A DNA stretch of 59,642 nt from Candidatus Electryonea clarkiae (lineage in GTDB: Bacteria > Electryoneota > Electryoneia > Electryoneales > Electryoneaceae): assembly GCA_030765455.1 (NCBI GenBank), contig JAVCCM010000029.1:1-59642 (forward strand), in the 5' to 3' direction. Every line of letters starts with the position of its first letter. The stretch's first letter is position 1. The position numbers were made by a program, and so were the translations under genes. Shown in pieces: positions 34,138-44,917 of this stretch. A model generated the notes under the pieces. That model did no database searches and was not told the DNA's origin. It was given only the letters and a program-made list of their open reading frames with translations.

Positions 34138-35025
34138 GTGAGTCGAAATAACAAGCCTCATCATTTAATATTATGGTATCGCCCCCTGGATGATCGTCCT
34201 AAGGAATGGATTCTGTCTAAAGGACGTTTTCGTATCCTGGCAGTGCTATTAACAATCATTGTTGTCACTTTGATTTTGGCTTCTGTGTTTTATGCCGGTT
34301 TAATTCGCAGGTCTTTTGAAAGGTCGTGGCTAAAGAAGGAAAACCTGCGCCTCAGAGCAGAGGTAGCACGCATTCAGTTGATAAAACAGGACCTTGATGA
34401 ACTCCAACGTTTTGGTGAACAGGTAAAAAAAGGTCTGACTGAGGGTGCAGATCTTGGAAGAATATTAAAAGCAAACGTTAGCGAGAAGGCAAAGACGCCC
34501 TCACGTGTTTTTGAAGATGGTTCCTGGATATCTTTGGAAGGCAGCCAAACGCCTATCGAGGATAGTGTTGAAACATTTCGGACACTTTTTGCTTCTAATC
34601 AGGGCTTGAGTGAAATTCCTCGGAATTGGCCTCTTGAGGGATTTATCACAAGAGGGTTTGAGCCGGCAGTGATCAATCCGAGACAAAGTCATACCGGTAT
34701 CGACATTGCGGTATCGCGTGGAACCCCGGTCAAAACCGTTGCAGGCGGAATCGTCCTTGCATCAGACTGGACTCCAAGATTAGGAAACAGGGTAATAATT
34801 GATCATGGAGGGGGAGTTCTCACTTTTTACGGTCATAATGAAATGCTTTTAGTAAAACCCCATGATATTGTGCAAGCTGGTGAGATTATTTCGCTTTCAG
34901 GAAACTCCGGGATAAGTACTGCACCGCATTTGCATTTTGAAATTTGGTTGAGAGGCCGGGCGGTTGACCCGCTTCTGTTACTGCCAAGGATTGACAAGGA
35001 GATGATTATCAATGAAGAAGAATAA
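34138..35025 (+). CDS. M23-family metallopeptidase, membrane-anchored (bactofilin-linked)
   Basis: 295-residue peptidoglycan endopeptidase. GTG start with GGAGG upstream. A cytosolic tail, one transmembrane helix (about 30-55), a short coiled-coil-like region (about 60-105), then the LytM/M23 domain: 'SHTGIDIAVSRGTPVKTVAGG' with His and Asp zinc ligands, 'GNRVIIDHGGGVLTFYGHNE', and 'APHLHFEIWLRGRAVDP' with HLH. Active-site residues are intact. It overlaps the bactofilin gene by 14 bp; M23 peptidase-bactofilin pairs control cell-wall shape in other bacteria, where the bactofilin localises the peptidase. Confidence 0.93.
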   Translation: MSRNNKPHHLILWYRPLDDRPKEWILSKGRFRILAVLLTIIVVTLILASVFYAGLIRRSFERSWLKKENLRLRAEVARIQLIKQDLDELQRFGEQVKKGLTEGADLGRILKANVSEKAKTPSRVFEDGSWISLEGSQTPIEDSVETFRTLFASNQGLSEIPRNWPLEGFITRGFEPAVINPRQSHTGIDIAVSRGTPVKTVAGGIVLASDWTPRLGNRVIIDHGGGVLTFYGHNEMLLVKPHDIVQAGEIISLSGNSGISTAPHLHFEIWLRGRAVDPLLLLPRIDKEMIINEEE

Positions 35026-35488
35026 CGATAGAGGATCTGATGCGATATCCTCAATAATCGGAGTAGATGCAAGATTAGAGGGAAAATTATCCCTTGACAG
35101 TTCGGTTAGGGTAGATGGCAAATTTGAAGGAATGTTGTTCAGTGAGGGCACAGTAACTGTGGGACAACGAGGATCGATTATTGGTGAAGTTGAAGCTGAT
35201 CAGGTTATTATTGGTGGGCAGGTGAATGGATCAGTCGTATCTAAAACCCGTCTCGTCCTTGAATCAACTGCACGAGTAGATGGAAGTATTGCCACAAATA
35301 ACCTGACAGTTGAAGAAGGGGCAGTATTTGATGGTAGTTGCGGGATGGGAGCGGAAGCTATTGGTGAGCTTCAGCAAAAGTTAAAAGGAACCCGCCTTGC
35401 ATCTATTAAAGAAATAAAAAAGATCACTTTATTCGATGATGATGGCAATCCTATCGATGAAGAGACTCAATCTGCACAGGCAAGCTGA
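35012..35488 (+). CDS. Bactofilin (polymer-forming cytoskeletal protein)
   Basis: 158-residue self-polymerising cytoskeletal protein. The central right-handed beta-helix (about 18-115) shows the regular strand pattern 'ARLEGKLSLDSSVRVDGKFEG', 'GTVTVGQRGSIIGEVEADQVIIGGQVNG', 'TRLVLESTARVDGSIATNNLTVEEGAVFDG'. Disordered N- and C-terminal tails flank it; the longer C tail includes a basic-acidic 'SIKEIKKITLFDDDGNPIDEET'. Translationally coupled to the upstream M23 peptidase. Confidence 0.95.
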   Translation: MKKNNDRGSDAISSIIGVDARLEGKLSLDSSVRVDGKFEGMLFSEGTVTVGQRGSIIGEVEADQVIIGGQVNGSVVSKTRLVLESTARVDGSIATNNLTVEEGAVFDGSCGMGAEAIGELQQKLKGTRLASIKEIKKITLFDDDGNPIDEETQSAQAS

Positions 35489-35531
35489 CGAGAGCATATT
35501 ATTTTCAATTACGGTTGTTGTTTTATTATTT

Positions 35532-35549
35532 TTGGGCGGATGCGCCCAA
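35532..35549. other. 7-bp hairpin after the bactofilin gene
   Basis: TTGGGCG, loop GATG, CGCCCAA is a perfect stem 43 nt past the stop. The 3' side reads CCCTTTTG, so it is at best a weak terminator; it could also end the M23-bactofilin transcript or be a repeat. Confidence 0.45.
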
Positions 35550-35649
35550 CCCTTTTGATCCATTAAAGGGTGACAATTGTTTTTTACAAACTGTCAATAT
35601 TCTGTTCTATTAAAAACAGGTATGTTACTTTCCTCATAGACATATAATT

Positions 35650-35952
35650 ATGAATTTCCATGATGATCCTGAAAAGGCTGAAGATATTTTACATTCAAAT
35701 CAGACGAATGATAAATCCAGGTCCGAACTCGGGGGATGGATGGATATCGCATTACAAACCTCGCTTACACTTGCTATATCCGTTCTTGTCGGAGTATTTG
35801 GTGGAATATGGCTGGACAAGGCACTCGGAACTACCCCACTTTTGACTATCATTGGCACATTATGGGGCGTGGGAGGAGGCACTTTCTGGATTATCATGAG
35901 AATAAAACGCTTTGCTGAAGCAAAAGAAGAGGAAGAGAAGGAAGAAAAATAA
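35650..35952 (+). CDS. atpZ: AtpZ/AtpI-type small membrane protein of the ATP synthase cluster
   Basis: 100-residue protein with an acidic N-terminal tail, two transmembrane helices ('WMDIALQTSLTLAISVLVGVFGGIWLD' and 'LLTIIGTLWGVGGGTFWIIMRI') and a Glu/Lys-rich C terminus. The 'G.W.D..LGT.P..T..G...G...G' pattern is typical of AtpZ, which pairs with AtpI and has been linked to Mg2+/Ca2+ handling or c-ring assembly in other bacteria. First gene of the ATP synthase cluster, 228 bp upstream of the atpI-like gene. Confidence 0.85.
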   Translation: MNFHDDPEKAEDILHSNQTNDKSRSELGGWMDIALQTSLTLAISVLVGVFGGIWLDKALGTTPLLTIIGTLWGVGGGTFWIIMRIKRFAEAKEEEEKEEK

Positions 35953-36180
35953 AGGCCTGATTGCAAGATAATAATGTCATATATCAGCAAGATGAATGTT
36001 TGAGAAAAATCTCACAAGAGACCCTGTAAAATTCGGTATTGAAATTGGTTCTCGAGTAATGTATCTTTGCCGAGTGACTTTCGGACATAATTCACAAGAT
36101 ATTGCTGAAGTGTAATATTTATAGTAATTAAACAGTTCAGTCTTTAGTGATAAATATCGTGCATACATATAGGAATTAGA

Positions 36181-36474
36181 GTGAGTTTTGTCCAGGTAAT
36201 ATTTTTTACAATTTCAGCCCTTATTATCGCAGGAGTCGGGGTTGTTATTATTCTTCCGGCATTGAAAGAAGGCGAAGCCAGCCGGTTATTTACTCGTATG
36301 CTGGTTTCATCCGCTGTGAAGATGCTTTTTGGTGTGGCAACTATGCTGATAGCTTGGAAATTTATCGGCTGGCTGCCTAAATTATCAGCGGTTGGATCGG
36401 TTTGTGCCTATATAGTGGGTCTGATGGTAACGACACTTATAGTTTTCAGCAAGATGAAGCGGGGTGGTAAATGA
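36181..36474 (+). CDS. atpI: ATP synthase subunit I-like protein
   Basis: 97-residue membrane protein starting at GTG with AGGAAT upstream. Several hydrophobic helices ('VQVIFFTISALIIAGVGVVIIL', 'MLVSSAVKMLFGVATMLIAWKFIGWL', 'VGSVCAYIVGLMVTTLIVF') and position directly before atpB (4-bp ATGA overlap) identify it as the AtpI/UncI-type assembly factor for the c-ring. Sequence conservation in this family is low, so the call rests mostly on context. Confidence 0.75.
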   Translation: MSFVQVIFFTISALIIAGVGVVIILPALKEGEASRLFTRMLVSSAVKMLFGVATMLIAWKFIGWLPKLSAVGSVCAYIVGLMVTTLIVFSKMKRGGK

Positions 36475-37742
36475 GCCTGTGGCGGAATATTATCTTATTA
36501 CTAACAGGCGCTGCCGCGGCAGTGGCAATAGTAGCCGTCTGCCCGAATTCCGCATGCAGCGAAGATCTTCTTGCAATGGTGGTTACTGATGATAACGGCA
36601 AAACGAAACCTCACTATCAAAATACCGATGACCAGCATGGTGAAAGCACTGAAACACACTCCGATTCTAAATCCGTCGAAAAACATTCCGGTGTTGGTTC
36701 AACCAGCAATCCAGATGAACCGCATAATCAGGTAAAATCAGAAGCGCATACCGGTTCTGAGGTTGAAGACGCACATTCTTCTGATACTCATAACCCGGTA
36801 AAAGCAACTTCTCATGACAATGAGTCCGATGCACATGGTGAACATGATGCTTCAGGGGTTAATGCTTCCGAATCGCATGATGAACATGGAGAGGAAGAAA
36901 GTGGCGGAGGAGTTACAGGTTACCTGGCGCACCACCTGGTTGACCAGGAAACTTATGATCTACCGTGGGCGTCATATAATCTTCCGAAAATTCAAGTATC
37001 AACTGAGTTTGCCAAAAAATATCCTGAATTTGTCAAGACGCATCATGGTGAACACGGTGGAGAAAGCTATTATATACCGGTAACCAAGCATATGCTTGGA
37101 TTAATTATAGCAGCTCTCCTGGTTATTGTTCTGGTTATACCCGGAATGGGTCGTACACGACGTGGTGAAGTGCCGCACGGTTTTGGTAATTTCCTTGAGG
37201 TTCTTGTCGTATTTGTCAGGGATGAAGTGGTTTTTCCAAATATGGGAAAAGAAACCGGGCGAAAATGGACGCCGTTTTTCCTGACGGCATTTTTCCTGAT
37301 TCTTTTTTCCAATTTGATGGGGATGGTGCCCTGGGGTACTTCTGCTACCGGTAATGTAAATATTACTGCCGGACTTGCTATTGCGATGTTACTGTCGCTT
37401 CTATTTGCCGGTTTCAAACAGCACGGCATCAAATTTATTGCGACTTTTATCCCGCATGGTGTACCGTGGCCGGTAGTGATTTTACTGTTTCCGATAGAGA
37501 TTTTCGGATTGTTCGTCAAGCATTTCGCATTGTGCATTCGTTTATTTGCCAATATGCTGGCGGGTCATACCGTTATCGGGGTCTTTATTGCACTGATATT
37601 ATCACCATTTGTGGCATTCGCAAGTGTACCCGGTGCTGTTGCGATCAGCATGCTTGAACTGTTCGTCGCATTTCTACAGGCATATATATTTGTAATGTTG
37701 TCAAGCTTGTTCATAGGTTCGACGATTCATCCTTCTCATTAA
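36471..37742 (+). CDS. atpB: F0F1 ATP synthase subunit a with His-rich N-terminal extension
   Basis: 423-residue membrane subunit that, with the c-ring, forms the proton path. The C-terminal half is canonical, with helices from about 205 and the conserved 'CIRLFANMLAGHTVIGVFIALIL' carrying the essential Arg, then 'LELFVAFLQAYIFVMLSSLFIG'. The N terminus is unusual: after a signal-like helix (5-29) there are about 115 hydrophilic residues with 13 histidines between 48 and 139, plus many Asp, Glu and Ser, before the 'YDLPWASYNLPKIQV' segment. It probably faces the periplasm and could bind metal. Subunit a is commonly 230-280 residues, although Bacteroidota-type members have shorter His-containing extensions. 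Confidence 0.95.
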   Translation: MSLWRNIILLLTGAAAAVAIVAVCPNSACSEDLLAMVVTDDNGKTKPHYQNTDDQHGESTETHSDSKSVEKHSGVGSTSNPDEPHNQVKSEAHTGSEVEDAHSSDTHNPVKATSHDNESDAHGEHDASGVNASESHDEHGEEESGGGVTGYLAHHLVDQETYDLPWASYNLPKIQVSTEFAKKYPEFVKTHHGEHGGESYYIPVTKHMLGLIIAALLVIVLVIPGMGRTRRGEVPHGFGNFLEVLVVFVRDEVVFPNMGKETGRKWTPFFLTAFFLILFSNLMGMVPWGTSATGNVNITAGLAIAMLLSLLFAGFKQHGIKFIATFIPHGVPWPVVILLFPIEIFGLFVKHFALCIRLFANMLAGHTVIGVFIALILSPFVAFASVPGAVAISMLELFVAFLQAYIFVMLSSLFIGSTIHPSH

Positions 37743-37874
37743 TGATGAATCATAGTTTTAATTGAAGAACTTTTATTGAAGTAAAGTGTCTTTCCCCGGC
37801 TGGTATTTATAGCCTTGTGGGAAAATGAAATAATAGATTGTTGATCATTAAAGTTAAACAAACGTACAGAATAA

Positions 37875-38141
<267 letters not shown>

Positions 38142-38167
38142 AACCAGGGCGCCTGTAAGGAGACGTA

Positions 38168-38740
38168 ATGAGGGAACTTAAAATCCCTGTCATCCTGGCG
38201 CTCGCTTCACTTCCCGCCGTCACTATGGCATCGGGCGGCGGTCTTGGCGATCTGATCAGTATTGCGCCTGGCAGTATGTTATGGACGCTGCTGACGTTTT
38301 TTATTCTTTTGTTAGTGCTTTGGAAGTTTGCCTGGGGACCAATTCTCAGCGGACTTGAAGCGCGCGAAGACAAGATCAGAACGGCAATAGAGCAAGCACA
38401 GCGCGACAGGGAGGAAGCGGCGAAAAATCTTCGCGAATACGAAGATAAGTTAAAAACCGCTACCACAGAGATCAGTGAGCGTTTGTCAAATGCTGACAAA
38501 GAAGCGATTGACCGTATTGAGCGCGCCAAAGAGGATGCGAAAGCTGAAGGCGTTAAGCTGGTAGAAAAAGCTCGCGCAGAAATTGAAGCGGAAAAAACCA
38601 AGATCAAGGCAGAACTCCGCCAGGAAGTAGCGGATATCGCCTCTTCAATTGCCGCCAAAGCTATCTCGGAAAGTTTCGAGCGTGAAGATCATATGCGGAT
38701 CATCAAGAAAAAGCTCGATATGCTGGAGAATGAATCGTGA
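38168..38740 (+). CDS. atpF: ATP synthase subunit b
   Basis: 190-residue peripheral stalk subunit: a short exposed or signal-like N terminus, one membrane helix (about 37-55, 'LWTLLTFFILLLVLWKFAWGPI') and a long charged alpha-helical coiled coil (about 60-180, 'EDKIRTAIEQAQRDREEAAKNL', 'RIERAKEDAKAEG', 'EVADIASSIAAKAISESF'). It links the membrane sector to delta. Its stop overlaps the delta start (GTGA). Confidence 0.95.
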   Translation: MRELKIPVILALASLPAVTMASGGGLGDLISIAPGSMLWTLLTFFILLLVLWKFAWGPILSGLEAREDKIRTAIEQAQRDREEAAKNLREYEDKLKTATTEISERLSNADKEAIDRIERAKEDAKAEGVKLVEKARAEIEAEKTKIKAELRQEVADIASSIAAKAISESFEREDHMRIIKKKLDMLENES

Positions 38741-39270
38741 GCGATTCGAGGCTTGGCAGACGATACGCGGACGGATTGTATGAAGCTGCAAAAAAACAGG
38801 ACACTGTTGAAGAAGTCTATGCAGCTTTAAAATCTATCCAGGAAGCATTCGACAATATCCCTGAGCTGACTAAGTTCTGGAGAAGTTATCAAACCACTCT
38901 TAGTCAAAAAAAGGCGATGGTTGAAGCGGCATTCAAAGAAGCGCCGGAATTAGTCAGGAATTTATTCTTCATCCTGATTGATAAAAAACGTGAATCGATT
39001 TTGCATGATGTATTTGTTGCATTTGCTAATCGTTACGATGAAGAACTTGGTATAATCCGAGCTGTCTTGACTACTGCCGTGAAACTGGATGACAATGAAA
39101 TCAATCCTTTCATAGATTATTTGAAGGGTCGATTTGGTGGTGAAGTGGATTTAAAACATCAACTTGATCCGTCAATGATAGCTGGTTTTCGCTTGAGGTA
39201 TGGCAATCGCATTATCGATGCTAGTGTAGAACGTTCAATTAACGAAATTCGGCGCAGGGTCAGCGCCTGA
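38737..39270 (+). CDS. atpH: ATP synthase subunit delta
   Basis: 177-residue OSCP-like stalk subunit. GTG start overlapping the atpF stop. Family blocks: '[19 protein letters not shown]' (N-terminal helical domain that binds alpha), '[19 protein letters not shown]', and the C-terminal '[30 protein letters not shown]' that contacts subunit b. Length is normal. Confidence 0.93.
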   Translation: MSDSRLGRRYADGLYEAAKKQDTVEEVYAALKSIQEAFDNIPELTKFWRSYQTTLSQKKAMVEAAFKEAPELVRNLFFILIDKKRESILHDVFVAFANRYDEELGIIRAVLTTAVKLDDNEINPFIDYLKGRFGGEVDLKHQLDPSMIAGFRLRYGNRIIDASVERSINEIRRRVSA

Positions 39271-39307
39271 GTTGGAAAGCAGCGAAATAAGCTGCGCTGG
39301 AGAACCA

Positions 39308-40822
39308 ATGCAAATACGACCGGAAGAAATCACCTCGATTATCAGGAAACAGATCGAGGATTATACTGCCGATGTTGAAACCGATGAAATAGGATCGGTA
39401 ATAATGGTTGGGGACGGCATCGCCCGTGTCCAGGGACTTGACAGCGTCCAATCATCCGAACTTGTTGAATTCCCAGGACCAACCTACGGAATGGCAATGA
39501 ATCTCGAAGAGGATAATGTCGGTTGCGTTCTGTTTGGAAGTGATGCGAATATCAAGGAAGGTGATATCGCGCGACGCACTAAGAGGCTCGTAGATATCCC
39601 TGTCGGTGAAGAGATTGTGGGACGGGTTATCAGCCCTCTCGGTTTTCCGCTTGATGGAAAAGGTGAGATAAAAACGACGCAAAGAGCTCCCGCGGAGAGA
39701 AAAGGTACCGGTGTTATAACACGTCAGCCGGTGAAAATTCCTCTTCAGACCGGTGTAAAAGCTATTGACAGTATGATTCCTATAGGTCGTGGCCAGCGTG
39801 AACTCATCATTGGTGATCGTCAAACAGGTAAAACTACCCTTGCGATTGATACAATAATCAATCAAAAAGGACAGAACGTTATCTGCGTCTATGTAGCCAT
39901 CGGTCAAAAGGGATCTACAATTGCAGGTGTTGTCAAGACGCTGGAAGATAACGGCGCCATGGATCACACTATCGTGATAAGTTCGACTGCGGTAGAACCT
40001 GCTCCAATCCAGTATATTGCGCCCTTCTCAGGGGCAACCATTGGTGAGTATTTCAGGGACAAAGGTCAGCATGCTTTATGTGTTTATGATGATTTAACAA
40101 AACATGCATGGGCATATCGCCAGTTAAGCCTTCTTTTACGTCGTCCTCCAGGACGTGAGGCATATCCAGGCGATATATTTTATTTGCACAGTCGTTTGCT
40201 GGAACGTGCCGCAGCATTACGTGATGATCTCGGTGGCGGAACTCTAACTGCACTGCCGATTATTGAGACGCAGGCAGGAGATGTTTCAGCATATATCCCA
40301 ACCAATGTTATTTCAATTACTGATGGGCAGATTTTCCTTGAAACCGAATTGTTCTATTCAGGTCAGCGACCTGCATTGAATGTAGGAATATCGGTCAGCC
40401 GTGTTGGTGGTAATGCACAAACCAAGGCGATGAAACAGGTTGCAGGAAAGATAAAATTTGAGTTAGCTCAGTACCGCGACCTGGCTGCATTTGCTCAGTT
40501 CGGTTCTGATCTTGACAAGACAACCCAGGCACAGCTCAATCGTGGTGAGCGTTTGCTGGAGATCATGAAACAGCCACAGTATTCACCCTGGCCCCTTACG
40601 CATCAGGTAGTAACATTCTGGACTGCAATTAACGGTTTTATCGATGAAGTTCCGGTTGATGATGTTCAGCGTTTTGTAAATGAAAATATTAAATTCATCT
40701 CTAACCAGCATCCGGATATTTTCAAGCAAATTGATGAAAAGAAAAAATTGGACAAGGGGCTTGAAGAATTGATCCGGAAAGCGGCTGAAGAATTTAAGAC
40801 AACCTTTACAGCAACGGAATAG
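39308..40822 (+). CDS. atpA: ATP synthase subunit alpha
   Basis: About 504 residues from the ATG at 39308 ('[19 protein letters not shown]'), the normal alpha beginning; an upstream in-frame start at 39272 would add 12 residues. Walker A '[15 protein letters not shown]' (non-catalytic nucleotide site), '[19 protein letters not shown]', '[45 protein letters not shown]' region, and the C-terminal helical domain. Forms the hexamer with beta. Confidence 0.97.
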   Translation: MQIRPEEITSIIRKQIEDYTADVETDEIGSVIMVGDGIARVQGLDSVQSSELVEFPGPTYGMAMNLEEDNVGCVLFGSDANIKEGDIARRTKRLVDIPVGEEIVGRVISPLGFPLDGKGEIKTTQRAPAERKGTGVITRQPVKIPLQTGVKAIDSMIPIGRGQRELIIGDRQTGKTTLAIDTIINQKGQNVICVYVAIGQKGSTIAGVVKTLEDNGAMDHTIVISSTAVEPAPIQYIAPFSGATIGEYFRDKGQHALCVYDDLTKHAWAYRQLSLLLRRPPGREAYPGDIFYLHSRLLERAAALRDDLGGGTLTALPIIETQAGDVSAYIPTNVISITDGQIFLETELFYSGQRPALNVGISVSRVGGNAQTKAMKQVAGKIKFELAQYRDLAAFAQFGSDLDKTTQAQLNRGERLLEIMKQPQYSPWPLTHQVVTFWTAINGFIDEVPVDDVQRFVNENIKFISNQHPDIFKQIDEKKKLDKGLEELIRKAAEEFKTTFTATE

Positions 40823-40853
40823 ATGAAGTAATTTCTCATTATAGAAAGAAATT

Positions 40854-41735
40854 ATGCCTTCATTAAAACAAATAAAACGCCGTATCAGCTCGATTACTAA
40901 CACGAAGCAGATAACTCGTGCGATGAAGATGGTTGCGGCGGCTTATCTGAAGCGGGCGCAGGATAATATGATGAAAGCGCGTCCTTATTCAGACCATCTG
41001 AAAATTGTGATACGTGATCTTGCCGCTCGAACCGATGAGGATGCTCACCCTTTACTTCAAGTGAGAGAGCCAAAAGATGTAGGAATTATTGTCGTCACTT
41101 CTGATAGAGGGCTTGCCGGAGGATTCAATAACAACATCTGTAGAGCAGCAGAAAAAATTATAAATAAAGAACAGGAAAAAGCTCGACAGGTGCAACTTAT
41201 TACTGTTGGACGTAGAGGTTATGACTACTTCCGTCGTCGTGGAGCAAGTTTCATCCAGCATCACATTGGGCTGATGAAGGATTTTGATTTCGGTGCGGCT
41301 CAATCTATAGGTAATTCAGTAACAAGCCTTTACGATATAGGATTTACTGAAGATTTGGGATTGGACAGGGTTTATATCGTTTATAATGAATTTAAAAACG
41401 TAGTTCAGCAAAATATTATTACAGAACAATTATTTCCAATAATACCGGAATTAGCAGATAGTGATGAAAAATATAGAACTGATTTTATCTACGAGCCAGA
41501 TGAAAAAGCGGTGTTGGATCATGTGCTGCCTTTGTATGTAAATATCACGATCTGGCGAATTTTGCTTGAGTCGTTCGCAGCCGAACACGCCGCTCGAATG
41601 ACTGCAATGGATAATGCAACCAAGAATGCCGGTGATTTGATTGATCGTCTCACTTTACAGTATAACAAGGCGAGACAAGCTTCTATCACCAAGGAAATTC
41701 TTGAAGTGGTTAGTGGTGCAGAGGCATTAAAATAA
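40854..41735 (+). CDS. atpG: ATP synthase subunit gamma
   Basis: 293-residue central shaft. Typical N-terminal helix 'LKQIKRRISSITNTKQITRAMKMVAAAYLKRAQ' region, central Rossmann-like domain with 'VIVVTSDRGLAGGFNNNICR', and C-terminal helix 'FAAEHAARMTAMDNATKNAGDLIDRLTLQYNKARQASITKEILEVVSGAEAL' region. All expected parts are present. Confidence 0.96.
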   Translation: MPSLKQIKRRISSITNTKQITRAMKMVAAAYLKRAQDNMMKARPYSDHLKIVIRDLAARTDEDAHPLLQVREPKDVGIIVVTSDRGLAGGFNNNICRAAEKIINKEQEKARQVQLITVGRRGYDYFRRRGASFIQHHIGLMKDFDFGAAQSIGNSVTSLYDIGFTEDLGLDRVYIVYNEFKNVVQQNIITEQLFPIIPELADSDEKYRTDFIYEPDEKAVLDHVLPLYVNITIWRILLESFAAEHAARMTAMDNATKNAGDLIDRLTLQYNKARQASITKEILEVVSGAEALK

Positions 41736-41835
41736 TAGTTATTTAAAGTTGATTTGAAGTTGTTATCGGTTTCATCCAACCGGTAACCGGATTAGGATTA
41801 TCCTTAGATAAGCATTTACTTGACGTAGGATATAG

Positions 41836-43326
<1,491 letters not shown>

Positions 43327-43372
43327 ATTTAATTAGCAACTGTTGATTTGATAGGAATATAGAGGATCATCA

Positions 43373-43774
43373 ATGGCAGTATTCAAACTTGAAATAGTCA
43401 CTCCTGACGGGCTGGTTTTTGATGGTGAAGTGGAGCACGTAGGAGCGCCAGGCGTACAGGGATCATTTGGCGTTTTATCCGGACACACTCCATTTCTTAC
43501 ACCACTTTCCACCGGTGAGATTAGTGTGCGAGTGGATGGGAAAGACCGAATTTATGCTACATCGGGTGGGCTTGCTGATGTGAATTCCGGAGGAATGGTA
43601 ATTCTCGCAGAAACTGCTGAGAATGCGGAGAACATAGATGTTGAACGTGCGAAGAATTCACAGGAAAGGGCACGAAGGCTTATTATAGAGGCAGGGCAGG
43701 AAGTGGATAGTACCCGTGCAAAAGCCTCTTTACATCGAGCGCAAAACAGGTTAAGAATAGCTAATATCCGGTAG
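43373..43774 (+). CDS. atpC: ATP synthase subunit epsilon
   Basis: 133-residue subunit of the rotor. N-terminal beta-sandwich ('FKLEIVTPDGLVFDGEVEHVGAPGVQGSFGVLSGHTPFLTPL' region, 'ATSGGLADVNSGGMVILAETAE') and two C-terminal helices ('VERAKNSQERARRLI', 'RAKASLHRAQNRLRIANI') that can inhibit ATP hydrolysis. Last gene of the cluster, followed by a strong terminator. Confidence 0.96.
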   Translation: MAVFKLEIVTPDGLVFDGEVEHVGAPGVQGSFGVLSGHTPFLTPLSTGEISVRVDGKDRIYATSGGLADVNSGGMVILAETAENAENIDVERAKNSQERARRLIIEAGQEVDSTRAKASLHRAQNRLRIANIR

Positions 43775-43815
43775 GTTTAAAATTCAAGTTCTGTAGAATA
43801 GTGTTTGCAAATTAC

Positions 43816-43841
43816 CGGCTCAGATTTGAGCCGTTTTTTTT
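43816..43841 (+). terminator. Rho-independent terminator of the ATP synthase operon
   Basis: CGGCTC, loop AGATTT, GAGCCG, then a run of eight Ts, 42 nt past the atpC stop. The T-tract touches the stop codon of the convergent TPR gene. Confidence 0.9.
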
Positions 43842-44907
43842 ATTCCGTATTCATGTCGTTGTTGATTCTCTCCTGGACCATATTCAACGCCCGTCTGGCA
43901 GTAGTATTATTTGGATCAAGAGTAAGCGCCTGCCTGAGGTAGCTCACTGCCTTTTCATTTTCATTCTGCTTTAGCGCGATGATTCCTATTCGGAGATATA
44001 CCTGTGGATTACGGGGATTCAGTCTTAAGGATTTCTCATAATTGATGATTGCCGATTCTAACTCTTCATTGGATTCCAGGGCTCGGGCGAGGTTGAAATA
44101 ATCAATAGCACGTTTTGGGGAGTTTTGCAGAAATTTCCTTACGGATACGCTGTCATAGACAGCAAGCTCTTCCTCTTTTACGCCTCTTTCAATATGATCT
44201 TTTGCTGCCTGTACGATTTTACCGAATTCTTCATCATCCTTCTCAAAAAAGTCGATAACTGTACGTTTCAACATTTCTTCATATAATGATTTTAGATCAG
44301 GCTTCAGCTCTATTGCTGCGCTGAATGCTTCAATCGCTCCCTGATAATCTTTTAGCTGATAACGTGCGGCGCCAATATTTTTATAAACGGCGGCAGATTG
44401 CATTCCGATCGACAGCGCTTTCTCAAACATCGATATCGCTGTCAGTTGATCACCTTTTTTAGCATACATCATTCCTAAATTATTATATATCAAATCTTTT
44501 TGCGGAGGATCAAATGCAATAGCTTTTTTCAACCATTCTACTGCTTTATCGAACTCCCCCATTTGATAATATAATTTGCCAATGTTAATATGAGGTTCAG
44601 TATAATCCGGTTGAATCTTTAAGGCTGATGCAAAATAAGAGTATGCCTCACGATAGTTGCCCGCCTTCATTACCTCACGTCCTACACTATTCGATTCTTC
44701 CGCTTCATTGCTTGCCTCTAATGATGATTGTTCCATAATCCAGGATATCTTCTCTCCAAAGATTAAAAGAAATAATACAATAGATAATGGTCCAAATAAA
44801 ACAACCCATCCTAATGGGGAAAAATGCAATGCCTGTGAATTGTTAGCCAGTCGATTATCTTTTTTGTCTTTAGATATAGTTGATTTTTTTCTTTGCATTG
44901 TTTTCAT
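43840..44907 (-). CDS. Membrane-anchored TPR-repeat protein
   Basis: 355 residues. A basic N terminus, one transmembrane helix (about 30-55, 'PLGWVVLFGPLSIVLFLLIFG'), then tetratricopeptide repeats from about 75 to 345 with typical signatures ('YREAYSYFASALKIQPDYTEPHINIGKLYYQMGEF', 'LIYNNLGMMYAKKGDQLTAISMFEKAL' and 'RYQLKDYQGAIEAFSAAIELKP' regions). TPRs scaffold protein complexes. It follows the VanZ-fusion gene by 10 nt on the same strand, so the two are probably co-transcribed and may act together in the membrane. Confidence 0.88.
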   Translation of the reverse strand: MKTMQRKKSTISKDKKDNRLANNSQALHFSPLGWVVLFGPLSIVLFLLIFGEKISWIMEQSSLEASNEAEESNSVGREVMKAGNYREAYSYFASALKIQPDYTEPHINIGKLYYQMGEFDKAVEWLKKAIAFDPPQKDLIYNNLGMMYAKKGDQLTAISMFEKALSIGMQSAAVYKNIGAARYQLKDYQGAIEAFSAAIELKPDLKSLYEEMLKRTVIDFFEKDDEEFGKIVQAAKDHIERGVKEEELAVYDSVSVRKFLQNSPKRAIDYFNLARALESNEELESAIINYEKSLRLNPRNPQVYLRIGIIALKQNENEKAVSYLRQALTLDPNNTTARRALNMVQERINNDMNTE

Positions 44908-44917
44908 TAGAGCGCTC

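Noticed and set aside
35996..36115. A 39-codon plus-strand frame ('MFEKNLTRDPVKFGIE...') between atpZ and atpI
   Set aside because: No ribosome-binding site, no recognisable family and AT-rich flanks; could be chance. Worth a conservation check only.
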